Assembly (NCBI RefSeq): GCF_003938655.1
Contig: NZ_RJJT01000011.1
Location: 124,001-188,000 of the forward strand
Reading direction: 5' to 3'
Origin: Rhizobium pisi
GTDB lineage: Bacteria; Pseudomonadota; Alphaproteobacteria; Rhizobiales; Rhizobiaceae
Length of the DNA stretch: 64,000 bases
Below the pieces are notes generated by a model that did no database searches, was not told the origin of the DNA, and saw nothing but the letters and a program-made list of their open reading frames with translations. Shown piece by piece: positions 42,860 to 51,484 of the stretch; positions within the stretch are counted from its first letter, which is position 1, and each line of letters starts with the position of its first letter. The position numbers and the translations under genes were made by a program.

Positions 42860-43495
42860 TCAGGCGGTTTTCCAGCCTTGCCAGAGACTGAAAGCGGAAA
42901 CCGCGATCAGCAGCATCCCGGCGAAGCGGCCTACAAAGGCCGTGACGTCAGGATTTGCGACCAAAAGGTCGCGGCTGCGGCCGGCCGTCATCGCCAGCGT
43001 GCCGTAGACGGCGAGCTGGGTGACGACGGTCATGATGCCCATGATCAGGCCCTGCCTCCAGATCGGGCCATACTCCGGTCTCAGGAACTGCGGATAGACG
43101 GCAAACATGAAAATATAGGCCTTCGGGTTGACCAGACAGGTGACGGCGCCCTGGCGGAAGGCGCGCCAGCTGGAGCGCGCCGTTCCCGGCCCGACGGCCT
43201 CGACGGTGATCGAGCTGCGGACCAGCGAAATGCCGATCCAGATCATGTAGGCGACGCCGGCAAAGAGCAACAGGTTGAAGAGCTGTGGCAGCATGGTGAC
43301 GAGCACGCCGACGCCGGCCGCGCCATAGGCCGAATGCACGGCGCCGCCGGCCATGACGCCGCCGGTCGCGGCCAAACCGCGCTTGGTGCCACCGGTCAGC
43401 GAATTGGCGAGCACGAACAGCATGTCCATGCCCGGCACGATGATGATGCCGAAGAGAAGGGTGAAGAAGAGCCAGAGGTTTTCATGGTAATTCAT
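42860..43495 (-). CDS. LysE family amino-acid exporter
   Basis: A 211-residue LysE/RhtB-family protein with six membrane helices: FGIIIVPGMDMLFVLANSLTGGTKRGLAATGGVMAGGAVH and AVTCLVNPKAYIFMFAVYPQFL are the hallmarks. It exports amino acids or derivatives; the substrate is unknown. It is divergent from a WYL-domain regulator, and a palindrome between them (43582-43599) suggests control by that protein. Confidence 0.88.
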   Translation of the reverse strand: MNYHENLWLFFTLLFGIIIVPGMDMLFVLANSLTGGTKRGLAATGGVMAGGAVHSAYGAAGVGVLVTMLPQLFNLLLFAGVAYMIWIGISLVRSSITVEAVGPGTARSSWRAFRQGAVTCLVNPKAYIFMFAVYPQFLRPEYGPIWRQGLIMGIMTVVTQLAVYGTLAMTAGRSRDLLVANPDVTAFVGRFAGMLLIAVSAFSLWQGWKTA

Positions 43496-43581
43496 GTCAG
43501 TTATCCGTCGTTGGTTTTATCGGCCTTTCGAGAGACCTTGATTGATTTCAATTCGATAGGCGGATCTATAGGCAAACCCAA

Positions 43582-43599
43582 CTGACAGTGTATTGTCAG
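43582..43599. promoter_or_regulatory. CTGACA-N6-TGTCAG palindrome
   Basis: A perfect six-base inverted repeat with a six-base spacer lies 26 bases before the WYL regulator start and about 87 bases before the divergent lysE start. Its symmetry and place fit the operator of the YafY-type regulator. A further CTGACA half-site overlaps the lysE start region. Confidence 0.65.
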
Positions 43600-43624
43600 G
43601 AGCGTTCAGAGCGGAGACAAGAAA

Positions 43625-44320
43625 ATGCGCAAGGCCTCACGGCTTTTCGAGATCATTCAGATCCTCAGGCTGGCAAGAAAGCCGATGACGGCGGCTGTCA
43701 TGGCCGAGACGCTTGAAGTGACCGTGCGCTCGATCTATCGCGATATCGCAGCGCTTCAGGCGATGCGGGTGCCGATCGAGGGCGGGCGAGGCATCGGCTA
43801 CATCATGCGGCCGGGTTTCGACCTGCCGCCGCTGATGTTCTCGATCGAGGAGATGGAGGCGATCGTGCTGTCGCTGGCGCTGCTCGAAAGGACGGCGGAC
43901 GAGGAGTTGAAGCAGGCCGCACGCCGGGTCAACCGGAAGATATCAGGCGCGGTGCCGGCCCCGCTGCGCCAGGCGATGGACAACAAGGCGCTTTATGCCT
44001 GGGGCACGATCGCGCAGCCGCCTGTTGGATTCGACCTTGCGATCGTGCGGCGCGCGATCCGCGACGAACGAAAGCTCACGCTCGGCTACCGCGACGAGCT
44101 TGGCCGTGCGAGCGAGCGGACGATCCGGCCGATCGCGCTGATCTATTACTCGCAGACCGCCAATATCGTCGCCTGGTGCGAGTTGCGCCAGGCGATCCGC
44201 AACTTCCGCAGCGACCGGGTGGAGCGTTGTGCGGCAGCGGAGGATTTCTTCAAGGGCGACGGCGACAGGCTGCGGGAAATCTGGACGAGCGGCTGGACAG
44301 AGACGACTATACCGGCGTGA
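43625..44320 (+). CDS. YafY-type HTH/WYL transcriptional regulator
   Basis: A 231-residue regulator. The N-terminal DeoR-like HTH_11 is RLFEIIQILRLARKPMTAAVMAETLEVTVRSIYRDIAAL, followed by GGRGIGYIMRPGFDLPPLMFSIEEMEAI and a WYL domain in the C-terminal half (ERTIRPIALIYYSQTANIVAWCELRQAIRNFRSDRV). It is divergent from the lysE-type gene and has a palindrome between. WYL domains bind small ligands or nucleic acid; the ligand is unknown. Confidence 0.9.
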   Translation: MRKASRLFEIIQILRLARKPMTAAVMAETLEVTVRSIYRDIAALQAMRVPIEGGRGIGYIMRPGFDLPPLMFSIEEMEAIVLSLALLERTADEELKQAARRVNRKISGAVPAPLRQAMDNKALYAWGTIAQPPVGFDLAIVRRAIRDERKLTLGYRDELGRASERTIRPIALIYYSQTANIVAWCELRQAIRNFRSDRVERCAAAEDFFKGDGDRLREIWTSGWTETTIPA

Positions 44321-44338
44321 CGCCGGCCAGCGCACAGC

Positions 44339-45184
44339 CTAATAGGGCAGCGTGCGGCTCTCTTCCCGGCCGAAGCCGCGGATTTCGATACGGTCGGCAT
44401 GAACCTCGACGATCGCAAAGGCGTTTTCGCTCTCGGTATCGACTACGCCCTTGAAATTGACGAAGTGGCAGGCGCCGGCCACGCCGTAATTGCCGACGTG
44501 GTCATGGCCGTTGAGATAGGCGACGACATTGCCTTGCGAAGCGAGCAGTGCGACGATGCGCTCGCTGTCCCACATGCCGTGCTCGCTGGGCGGATGCACC
44601 GGATAGTGATTCATGACGATCACCTTCTCCTCGGCCGCAGCGGCGCTGGCGATTTCATCACTCAGCCAGGTAAATTGCTTGTCGCTCAGCGCAGCATTCC
44701 ATGGATGAGCGTTCCTCGCGCCCCTGGCCTGCAGTTCCGCCAGCATCTCGGCGGCAAGCGCGCGATGAGGATGGCCTTCAGGCGGCGCGAAGGTGCTGAC
44801 CTCATTGCCGTCGAGCATGATGAAACGCCAGCCGTGACGGGAGAAGCTGTAATAGGGCGACGGCATACCGAGGCGCGTGGCGACTTCGGACAGATGCCCT
44901 GAAGAAACCGAGAAATCGTGATTGCCGAGCAGGAAGAGCGCCTCGTGGCGCAGTTTCTCATAGACCGGCAGGATATCGTCGAAGCTTGCGAAGCTGCGGT
45001 CGATGACATCGCCGAGCGTCATGACAAAGCTTAGCTCCTCGCCATTAAAGACCTCGATCGCCTCGGCAACCTTGGCAAGGCTGTTGGCGTAATAGCGGTC
45101 CATGGCCGCATGCGGCGCGATCGCCGCATATTGCGGGTCGGCAATGATGCCGAAACGGAACAGAGGAAGACTCGAAGAAGACAT
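44339..45184 (-). CDS. Metallophosphoesterase, ADPRibase-Mn-like
   Basis: A 281-residue calcineurin-like phosphoesterase with the five motifs: IADPQYA (Gln-variant first motif), GDVIDR, LGNHDFSV, MNHYPVHPPSE and GHDH. The Q in the first motif and overall pattern resemble Mn-dependent ADP-ribose/CDP-alcohol diphosphatases. No signal peptide, so cytoplasmic. It converges with the WYL regulator, 18 bases apart. Confidence 0.83.
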   Translation of the reverse strand: MSSSSLPLFRFGIIADPQYAAIAPHAAMDRYYANSLAKVAEAIEVFNGEELSFVMTLGDVIDRSFASFDDILPVYEKLRHEALFLLGNHDFSVSSGHLSEVATRLGMPSPYYSFSRHGWRFIMLDGNEVSTFAPPEGHPHRALAAEMLAELQARGARNAHPWNAALSDKQFTWLSDEIASAAAAEEKVIVMNHYPVHPPSEHGMWDSERIVALLASQGNVVAYLNGHDHVGNYGVAGACHFVNFKGVVDTESENAFAIVEVHADRIEIRGFGREESRTLPY

Positions 45185-45228
45185 GGAGCGTGATTAGGAG
45201 CGGGTGGTGACAGGGATGTGACGGCTTC

Positions 45229-45269
45229 CGCCGGAAACAAAACACCCGGCGCTTGGAAGGCGCCGGGTG
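45229..45269 (-). terminator. Rho-independent terminator of sodB
   Basis: On the minus strand CACCCGGCGC and GCGCCGGGTG form a ten-base perfect stem with a seven-base loop, followed by TTTTGTTT. It lies about 55 bases after the sodB stop and upstream of the phosphoesterase gene on the same strand, so it insulates that gene. Confidence 0.88.
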
Positions 45270-45323
45270 CAGAATTCAAAGAGGCGGATGACATCGCCGC
45301 CGTGGTGGCGAGTCTTGTACCGC

Positions 45324-45926
45324 TTACTTCGTGGCTTCTTCGTAGCGCTCCAGGACGTAGTCCCAGTTGATCAGGCTATCGACGAAGGCTTCGAGATATT
45401 TCGGGCGGGCGTTGCGATAGTCGATGTAATAGGAGTGTTCCCAGACGTCGACGCCGAGGATCGGGGTGGCGCCGTGAACGAGCGGGTTTTCGCCGTTCGG
45501 GGTCTTGGAGATTTCAAGCTTGCCGTTCTTGACGGAAACCCAGGCCCAGCCGGAACCGAACTGGGTGGCGCCGGCGGTGGCGAAATCGGCCTTGAACTTG
45601 TCATAGCCGCCGAGATCGGAGGCGAAGGCTGCTTCGAGCTTGCCGGGCAGCTTGCTTCCGCCGCCGCCCTTCTTCATCCACTTCCAGAAATGGATGTGGT
45701 TGTAGTGCTGGGCAGCGTTGTTGAAGAGGCCGGCATTGGTGCCGAACGACTTCTTCACGACGTCTTCGAGCGAGAGATCCGAAAGACCGGCTTCGGCGGC
45801 GAGCTTGTTGCCGTTGTCGACATAGGCCTTATGGTGCTTGTCGTGGTGAAACTCCAGCGTTTCCTTCGACATGAAGGGAGCAAGCGCTTCGTAATCATAG
45901 GGAAGTTCAGGCAATTCGAAAGCCAT
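45324..45926 (-). CDS. sodB: Superoxide dismutase, Fe/Mn family
   Basis: A 200-residue SOD. Metal ligands are the His in LEFHHDKHH (H27), the His in NNAAQHYNHIHFW, and the Asp and His in GVDVWEHSYYIDYRNARPKYLE. The Gln in NNAAQ is the Fe-SOD position, so the Fe form is favoured; rhizobial homologues can use either metal. It removes superoxide in the cytoplasm. The start MAFELPEL is standard for the family. A strong terminator follows. Confidence 0.94.
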   Translation of the reverse strand: MAFELPELPYDYEALAPFMSKETLEFHHDKHHKAYVDNGNKLAAEAGLSDLSLEDVVKKSFGTNAGLFNNAAQHYNHIHFWKWMKKGGGGSKLPGKLEAAFASDLGGYDKFKADFATAGATQFGSGWAWVSVKNGKLEISKTPNGENPLVHGATPILGVDVWEHSYYIDYRNARPKYLEAFVDSLINWDYVLERYEEATK

Positions 45927-46139
45927 GTCAGATCTCCTCTTGGCAATAGATTGCGTCATCGGCAGGTGAGGCGGAACATAGGAGGGGAAAGGGGGAGAGG
46001 CAACCGGCGAAATATCAAAAAACGACCGGCCGGAGGAAAATTTGCCTCAGTTGCAGGGCTGTAATCGCGCCTGCAAATCACCGAGGATGCTTGCCCCGAA
46101 AACCGCTTCGCCGGCGACACCAATCAAGGAAGAACCGAT

Positions 46140-46466
46140 ATGAACAGGAATATAATCCGGCTTCTGGCCGCAGCCACGCTTCTTTCCCTCGCAGGTGCGG
46201 CGCACGCCTCCTCCGACGCGGCCTGGCAGCAGTTCGCCGCTGATGTGGAAGCCAAATGCAAGAAGGCGGCGGTGACGATCGAAAAGCCTACCGCCACCAT
46301 CGATCCCTTCGGCTCCACCCACTACGGGCTCGCCCTGCTGACCGGCAAGCCGAAGGGCGCCAAAGGACTGATCGCCCAGATCTGCGTCTACGACAAGCAG
46401 AAGAAAACAGTCGAGATCGGCAGCGAATTGGACGGCAAGAAGCTCGGGCTCATGCCGGCAAAATAG
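46140..46466 (+). CDS. Small secreted hypothetical protein
   Basis: A 108-residue protein with a signal peptide (MNRNIIRLLAAATLLSLAGAAHA) and a short mature part with two cysteines (AKCKKAA and AQICVYD) that could form a disulfide, ending KKLGLMPAK. It is likely periplasmic. I recognise no named family. An AAGGAAG-like site precedes the ATG. Confidence 0.75.
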   Translation: MNRNIIRLLAAATLLSLAGAAHASSDAAWQQFAADVEAKCKKAAVTIEKPTATIDPFGSTHYGLALLTGKPKGAKGLIAQICVYDKQKKTVEIGSELDGKKLGLMPAK

Positions 46467-46567
46467 GCCGCCACGGCGCCGGCCGGCTTTTGCGCCTTAT
46501 CCGTGAGGAACCCGAGGCAGCTCTCAAGAGTTTAGAGGCTGGGCCTTACGGCTCAGCTTTTTTTGTG

Positions 46568-46650
46568 AAAACGCAGAACCGCTCTAACTGTTTTATTTTA
46601 CGCAATTCCGAACGCAAAAACCGCTCTGCAATTTTGCCGGATTTGCTTTG
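46568..46650. repeat. Dispersed palindromic repeat, copy 4 plus a partial copy
   Basis: CGCAATTCCGAACGCAAAAA at 46601, running to GCCGGATTTGCTTTGG, matches the element at 10994/11094. A shorter related stretch, AACGCAGAACCGCTCTAACT, precedes it at 46569. The pair lies directly upstream of the frameshifted methyltransferase. Confidence 0.65.
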
Positions 46651-46663
46651 GGGAGGCGCCGGC

Positions 46664-47316
46664 ATGTCAGAGCTTCGCAACAGGGCGGAAGATCAGCAGA
46701 AAATCTATCAGCGCTGGGCGCCGGTCTATGACCGCATTTATCGCGGCATCCTGCGTGACGGTCACCGCAAGCTTGCGGCGCTCGCGGCGGCGGCCGGTAC
46801 GGATATATTGGAGATCGGCGTCGGCACAGGCCTGACGCTCGGGCACTACCCGCGCCGCTGCCGGGTGACCGGCATCGATATTTCCGAACACATGATCGCG
46901 CGTGCCCGCGAAAAGACGAGGCGCGAAAACCTGTTACATGTGCAGGCGCTTGAGGTCATGGATGCGCATGCGCTCCCTTTGCCGACCGGTCGTTCGATGC
47001 GGTCTGCCTGCCCTTCGTCATCACGCTCATCCCCGAGCCCGAACGGGCGCTCGACGAATGCGCCAGGGTGCTGCGTCCGGGCGGCGAGATCATCCTCGCA
47101 AGCAAGCTCGGCGACGGCGCCGGTCTGCAGGGCGCGATCGAGGTGGCGGTGGCGCCGCTGGTGCGTCACATCGGCTGGTCCTCCGCCTTCCGAATCCATC
47201 GCATCATCGCCTGGGCCGAGCGCCGCGGCGATTTTGCGCCTGCCGATATCCTGCCGGTCTTTCCGAACGGCTTCTTCAAGATCGTCCGGCTGAAACAGCG
47301 CGGATTTGCCGCCTGA
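46664..47316 (+). pseudogene. Class I methyltransferase (Pmt-like), frameshifted
   Basis: Codons 1-108 encode a SAM methyltransferase resembling Rhodobacter-type phosphatidylethanolamine N-methyltransferases (YQRWAPVYDRIYRGILRDG, ILEIGVGTGLTLGHYP, VTGIDISEHMIARAREK). At about 46980-46990 the match moves one frame: SFDAVCLPFVITLIPEP, ARVLRPGGEIILASK and NGFFKIVRLKQR continue to a stop at 47314-47316. A single missing base (probably one G in CCGACC) explains it. Without it the protein would be about 217 residues. The SAM fold is cut, so no active product is expected unless the base is a sequence error. Confidence 0.85.
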
Positions 47317-47366
47317 GGCGGAGAGTTTCATCCCGCGTCGCCTCTATCGTTCGTTCGAGGGACCGC

Positions 47367-48098
47367 ATGACATCGGATATCTTCTTCTTCATCGCCGTCG
47401 GCTTCTGCGCGCAGATCGTGGATGGCGCACTCGGCATGGCCTTCGGCGTGCTGTCGACGACCAGCCTTCTGGCTTTCGGGGTGCCGGCGGCAAATGCCAG
47501 CGCCATGACGCATGTGGCGGAAATGTTCACGACCGCGGCGTCGGGTCTCTCGCATGCCTATCATCGCAATGTCGACTGGCGTCTGGTGGTGCGGCTTGCG
47601 CCCGCCGGCATGATCGGCGGCGCGATCGGCGCCTATCTGCTCGCCAACATCGACGGCAAGACGATCGAGCCCTATGTGTCGGCTTATCTGATCGCGATCG
47701 GGCTGCTGATCCTCTATAAGGCCTTCCGGCCGCCGGTGCAGCGTGAGGTGCGCGACTGGGCCGTACCGCCCGTCGGCCTCTGCGGCGGCGTGCTCGATGC
47801 GATCGGCGGCGGCGGATGGGGACCGATCGTCACCAGCACGCTCATCGGCCGCGGCCATGACCTGAAGCGGGTGATCGGCTCGACCAACTTCACCGAATTT
47901 GCGGTGACGCTGACGATTTCCCTGACCTTCGTTGCCACACTCGGCTGGTCCCAACTCAATTCCGCGATCGGCCTCATCATCGGCGGCGTCATTGCAGCAC
48001 CCTTGGGCGCGATTCTCGTCAACCGCCTGCCGGTGCGGCCGCTGATGGTGGCGGTCTCGATGATCATCATCGCAACGTCGGCGATACGGATCCTGTAG
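47367..48098 (+). CDS. TauE/SafE family membrane permease
   Basis: A 243-residue permease with about seven membrane helices. The two half repeats are VGFCAQIVDGALGMAFGVLSTTSLLAFGVPAANASA and GLCGGVLDAIGGGGWGPIVTSTLIGRGHDLKRVIGSTNFTEF, both typical of the family. It probably exports a sulfur-containing anion such as sulfite or a sulfonate; direction and substrate are not shown. The start MTSDIFFF is favoured over upstream frames that lie in the methyltransferase. Confidence 0.88.
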   Translation: MTSDIFFFIAVGFCAQIVDGALGMAFGVLSTTSLLAFGVPAANASAMTHVAEMFTTAASGLSHAYHRNVDWRLVVRLAPAGMIGGAIGAYLLANIDGKTIEPYVSAYLIAIGLLILYKAFRPPVQREVRDWAVPPVGLCGGVLDAIGGGGWGPIVTSTLIGRGHDLKRVIGSTNFTEFAVTLTISLTFVATLGWSQLNSAIGLIIGGVIAAPLGAILVNRLPVRPLMVAVSMIIIATSAIRIL

Positions 48099-48117
48099 AC
48101 CGCACTATTGCATGAGA

Positions 48118-48462
48118 TCACAGATTCCGGCCGAAATAGACCTCCACGGATGCGATCTTGTCATCGCGGAAGCGGAGACTTTCCATATTGCGGAAACTGG
48201 TGCCGTCGAGCTTCTCGGCACGGTAGCGGACGATTGCCTCGTCGCCGTCGATCGCCAGGAACTCGATGTGAAGGCCACGGAAGATCGGCTCCTTCGACCA
48301 GCAGCGCTCGAAATACACGGCGCGGGCGATGTGGTCGTCACGCGGACTGGAGAAGGTAAAATCCTCCGTCAACATGGCGCCGGCGATATCCTTGCGGTCA
48401 TCGAGATAGGCGGCGTAGAGATCGCGGACGGTCTGCTCGCGCGATATGCGCATGTCGCTCAT
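48118..48462 (-). CDS. NTF2-like (SnoaL-type) protein
   Basis: A 114-residue cone-shaped NTF2-like fold protein: REQTVRDLYAAYLDDRKDIAGAMLTEDFTFSSPRDDHIARAVYFERCW and the C-terminal RNMESLRFRDDKIASVEVYFG. Members are small enzymes, binding proteins or stress factors; function here unknown. GGAGGACATTGCT precedes the ATG, with a second Met three codons on. Confidence 0.82.
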   Translation of the reverse strand: MSDMRISREQTVRDLYAAYLDDRKDIAGAMLTEDFTFSSPRDDHIARAVYFERCWSKEPIFRGLHIEFLAIDGDEAIVRYRAEKLDGTSFRNMESLRFRDDKIASVEVYFGRNL

Positions 48463-48550
48463 AGCAATGTCCTCCGAATTACTGATTGCATATTGCAATC
48501 AGCCTAACAGTTTCGCCTGAGACGGTCCAGATCGCTTCGGCAATTTCTGA

Positions 48551-48675
48551 AAACAGGCCATCGCTGCCGGGAGCGCCGTCTTGAAGGACTGGCCAAACGG
48601 CGGTTATATGGGCGCGTGCCCACCCTGGAACGACGAGCGCGTGCGCCGCTACGGTCCCATGCGCCCGACGTAGAA
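48551..48675 (+). pseudogene. Remnant of a YbhB/YbcL-type PEBP protein
   Basis: The frame reads IAAGSAVLKDWPNGGYMGAC then PPWNDERVRRYG before a stop at 48671-48673. This matches the family segment around GYxGPCPPWNDxxVHRYxFT, including the conserved CPPWND. No start or other half is present; in another frame just after, APDVESLISGQFH may be a further trace (GPDVLxxISGxVL in the family). It is a decayed fragment in the gap before the MFS gene. Confidence 0.55.
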
Positions 48676-48788
48676 AGCTTGATCTCAGGACAGTTTCATC
48701 CGCGCCGATCCGCTCGCCGCGGCAAAGGGGCACATCATTTCATCAGGCGCGCAAGAGCTGCGCTCTCTGATCAATGCCGAGGCAACGA

Positions 48789-50048
48789 ATGACCGATACG
48801 CAATGGGATGCCGCCAGCGCCAGGCCGGGCTCGATCTACTGGAAGCGCAACCTCGCCGTCTCGCTGATCGGTTCCTTCACCACGATCGTGGCGATGACGC
48901 TGCTGCTGCCCTTCCTGCCGCTCTATGTCGAGGAACTCGGCGTCAGCGACCATGCGGCGATCGTGCAATGGTCGGGCATCGCCTATGGCGCCACCTTCTT
49001 CGCCGCGGCTCTGGTCGCGCCGCTCTGGGGGCGGCTCGGCGATATCTATGGCCGCAAGCTGATGCTGGTGCGCGCCAGTCTCGGCATGACGGTGGCGATC
49101 TCGCTGATGGGAATGGCCGGCAATGTCTGGCAGCTGGTGGCGCTGCGCCTCTTCGTCGGGCTTGCCGGCGGTTACTCCTCCGGCTCGATGGTGCTGGTGG
49201 CGACGCAGACGCCGAAGGACCGTTCGGCCTGGGCGCTCGGCGTTCTCTCATCCGGCATCATGGCCGGCAATCTCGTCGGGCCACTGCTCGGCGGGGCGCT
49301 GCCTCCCGTCATCGGCATCCGCGGTTCGTTTCTCGCCGCCGGCGGCATGATCTTCCTCGCCTTTCTCGCCACGGCCTTCCTGATCAAGGAAGAGAAATCG
49401 CCCGCCCGCAAGCAGGCAGCGAAGGCGAGCGGCGGCTGGAAATCCATTGCCGACAAGCGGCCAGTCATCGCCATGCTGGTAACGGGCATGCTGCTGATGT
49501 TCGCCAATATGTCGATCGAGCCGATCATCACCGTCTATGTCGCGCAGCTCGTGCCCGTCGAAGCCCAGGTGACAATCATATCGGGCATCGTCATGTCGGG
49601 CGCTGCCCTCGGCAGCATCCTTTCGGCCTCATGGCTCGGCAAACTCGCCGACAGGATCGGCCATTGGCCCGTCATAGCAGGCGCACTCGCCGTCGCCGGG
49701 CTGTTGCTGATCCCGCAGGCCTTCGTCACCAGTTCCTGGCAGCTGATTATCCTGCGTTTCATGATGGGCATGGCGCTCGGCGGGCTGCTGCCCTGCATCA
49801 CCGCGGTCATCCGCCACAGCGTGCCGGATAGCGCGGCCGGCAGCATTCTCGGGCTATCCATCTCCTCGCAATATATCGGCCAGGTGGCCGGTCCCATCCT
49901 CGGCGGTTTTGTCGGCGGACATATCGGCATGCGTGCGGTGTTCCTCGGCACCTCGCTACTGCTTCTGGCCGGTGCTGCCTATGCCTGGATGGTGCGGCCG
50001 ATGAGGAAACATCAAGCTCCGGCTGAAGATGATGCCGATGACCTGTGA
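48789..50048 (+). CDS. MFS transporter, DHA1 multidrug type
   Basis: A 419-residue transporter with about 12 membrane helices and the motif A-like GRLGDIYGRKLMLVRASLGM, plus a second-half copy GKLADRIGHWPVIAG. It resembles bacterial multidrug exporters of the MdtG/TetA-like group; the substrate is unknown. The start MTDTQWDA follows GAGG; an ATG five codons upstream is possible. The TetR-family gene downstream is convergent and might control it, but shared control is not evident. Confidence 0.87.
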   Translation: MTDTQWDAASARPGSIYWKRNLAVSLIGSFTTIVAMTLLLPFLPLYVEELGVSDHAAIVQWSGIAYGATFFAAALVAPLWGRLGDIYGRKLMLVRASLGMTVAISLMGMAGNVWQLVALRLFVGLAGGYSSGSMVLVATQTPKDRSAWALGVLSSGIMAGNLVGPLLGGALPPVIGIRGSFLAAGGMIFLAFLATAFLIKEEKSPARKQAAKASGGWKSIADKRPVIAMLVTGMLLMFANMSIEPIITVYVAQLVPVEAQVTIISGIVMSGAALGSILSASWLGKLADRIGHWPVIAGALAVAGLLLIPQAFVTSSWQLIILRFMMGMALGGLLPCITAVIRHSVPDSAAGSILGLSISSQYIGQVAGPILGGFVGGHIGMRAVFLGTSLLLLAGAAYAWMVRPMRKHQAPAEDDADDL

Positions 50049-50069
50049 TAGCCGGGTCCGGGATCAGCT

Positions 50070-50684
50070 TCACGCGGCACTCGCGCAGATCAGCTCGACG
50101 CCCGAGCGGGCTATCGCTTCCAGCACCTCGCGGCTGTCGCCGGCACGAGCGCGGACGGCGAGCGAATGCATGACGGCGGAGGCAAGCCTTGCAAGCATCC
50201 GGGGATCGGCGCGCTCGGGAAGCTCGCCTCTTTCCACGGCAAGGCGCATGCGCTTTTCGATCTCGCCGTCGAAATCGTTGAGACTGCGGCCGAGCACCTC
50301 GCGCACGCGCTCATGCTGGACTGCCTCGGCAGTCGCCGTGCCGATCAGAAAGCAGCCGCGGGCGGCGGTTTCACCATGCAGATAGATTTCCAGCGCCCCA
50401 GCATAGACGCGGGCAATATTGTCGCGAAGCGGCAGTGACGGATCGAGCGCCTCGGTCAGCACGTCCATCCCATCCTGCCGATACCCTTCCAGCGTATCGA
50501 GATAGAGATCTTCCTTGTCGCCGAAGGCGCCGTAGAGGCTCGGGCGATTGAGGTTGGTCGCCGCACTCAGAGTGTCGAGCGAGGCGGACGCAAACCCCTT
50601 GTCCCAGAAGACATCCCGCGCCTTGCCGATTGCCGCCTTCGCGTCAAAGGCCCTCGGGCGGCCGCGCTTCTTCTCATCCTTCAT
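50070..50684 (-). CDS. TetR family transcriptional regulator
   Basis: A 204-residue regulator with an N-terminal basic tail (MKDEKKRGRPRAF) and HTH (ALDTLSAATNLNRPSLYGAFGDKEDLYLDTLEGY-type region), followed by a helical ligand domain with HGETAARGCFLIGTATAEAV, seen in AcuR/YxaF-like members. It is divergent from a glutathione S-transferase gene, and a long inverted repeat lies between. It has no clear ribosome site, and the inverted repeat ends four bases from its ATG. Confidence 0.88.
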   Translation of the reverse strand: MKDEKKRGRPRAFDAKAAIGKARDVFWDKGFASASLDTLSAATNLNRPSLYGAFGDKEDLYLDTLEGYRQDGMDVLTEALDPSLPLRDNIARVYAGALEIYLHGETAARGCFLIGTATAEAVQHERVREVLGRSLNDFDGEIEKRMRLAVERGELPERADPRMLARLASAVMHSLAVRARAGDSREVLEAIARSGVELICASAA

Positions 50685-50688
50685 ATTC

Positions 50689-50742
50689 TGTACCGTTTCG
50701 CATTAAATTCTTGACGAGAACTATTTTATGCGAAACAGTACA
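50689..50742. promoter_or_regulatory. Long inverted repeat between tetR and gst genes
   Basis: TGTACCGTTTCGCAT at 50689-50703 and ATGCGAAACAGTACA at 50728-50742 are complementary in 14 of 15 bases, separated by 24 AT-rich bases that contain TTGACG. The arms probably form paired operator sites controlling both divergent promoters. Binding by the TetR protein is inferred. Confidence 0.75.
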
Positions 50743-50800
50743 AATGTCCAACGATATCGGCGGTCGGCGTCAGCTGTCTGCGCAAGAGAGGAGATCCATA

Positions 50801-51472
50801 ATGAAACTCTATATGCACGCTGCAGCATGTTCGCTTTCGCCGCACATCATCTGCCGGGAGCTGGGGCTCGATATCGAGCTCGTCCAGGTCGACCGGCAAA
50901 CCCACAGGACGAGCAAAGGCGAGGATTACCTCGCCATCAACGGCAATGGCTATGTGCCGGCGCTGATGCTCGACGACGGCAAGGTGCTGACCGAGGGGCC
51001 GGCCATCGTGCAGTTTCTCGCCGAAGGCTCGGCCCTGCTGCCCGACGTCGGCAACCTCAGCCGCAACGAGGTGCAATCCTACCTCAATTTCATCACCGCC
51101 GAGCTGCATAAGCCGATGGTGCTGCTGTTCAATCCGATTTATTCCAGCGTACATGGGGAGATCCGCGCACTGATCTCGAAGCGGCTCGCCTGGCTGAATG
51201 GCCGTCTTGCCGGACCCTATCTCACCGGCGATGCCTTCACCGTGGCGGACGCCTATCTTTTCGTCTGCCTGAACTGGTCGCCCTGGACCGACATCGATCT
51301 TAAGCAATGGCCGGCGCTGCACGGCTTCATGGCTCAGGTTGCGGCGCGGCCGAAGGTGCGCGAAGCGCTGCAGGCTGAAGACCTCGAAGCCTTCGACGCC
51401 GACGGCGTTTATTTCGCACCGCATGCCTATCTCGCCTCGGCCGGACGGACGGGTGAGCCGGTCAGGCCGTAA
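50801..51472 (+). CDS. Glutathione S-transferase
   Basis: A 223-residue GST. The thioredoxin-like N-terminal domain (about 1-80) has KLYMHAAACSLSPHIICRELGL, with C/S in the usual beta-class place, GNGYVPALMLDDG (cis-Pro) and LTEGPAIVQFLAE; the helical C-terminal domain has AGPYLTGDAFTVADAYLFVCLNW, the GST-motif. It likely conjugates glutathione to an electrophile. GAGAGGAGATCCATA precedes the ATG. It is divergent from a TetR gene and probably induced by its ligand. Confidence 0.92.
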   Translation: MKLYMHAAACSLSPHIICRELGLDIELVQVDRQTHRTSKGEDYLAINGNGYVPALMLDDGKVLTEGPAIVQFLAEGSALLPDVGNLSRNEVQSYLNFITAELHKPMVLLFNPIYSSVHGEIRALISKRLAWLNGRLAGPYLTGDAFTVADAYLFVCLNWSPWTDIDLKQWPALHGFMAQVAARPKVREALQAEDLEAFDADGVYFAPHAYLASAGRTGEPVRP

Positions 51473-51484
51473 CGCCGACGATTG

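Noticed and set aside
48479..48733. An 84-codon minus-strand frame opposite the YbhB remnant
   Set aside because: It lacks a ribosome site, and the plus-strand remnant explains the sequence better.
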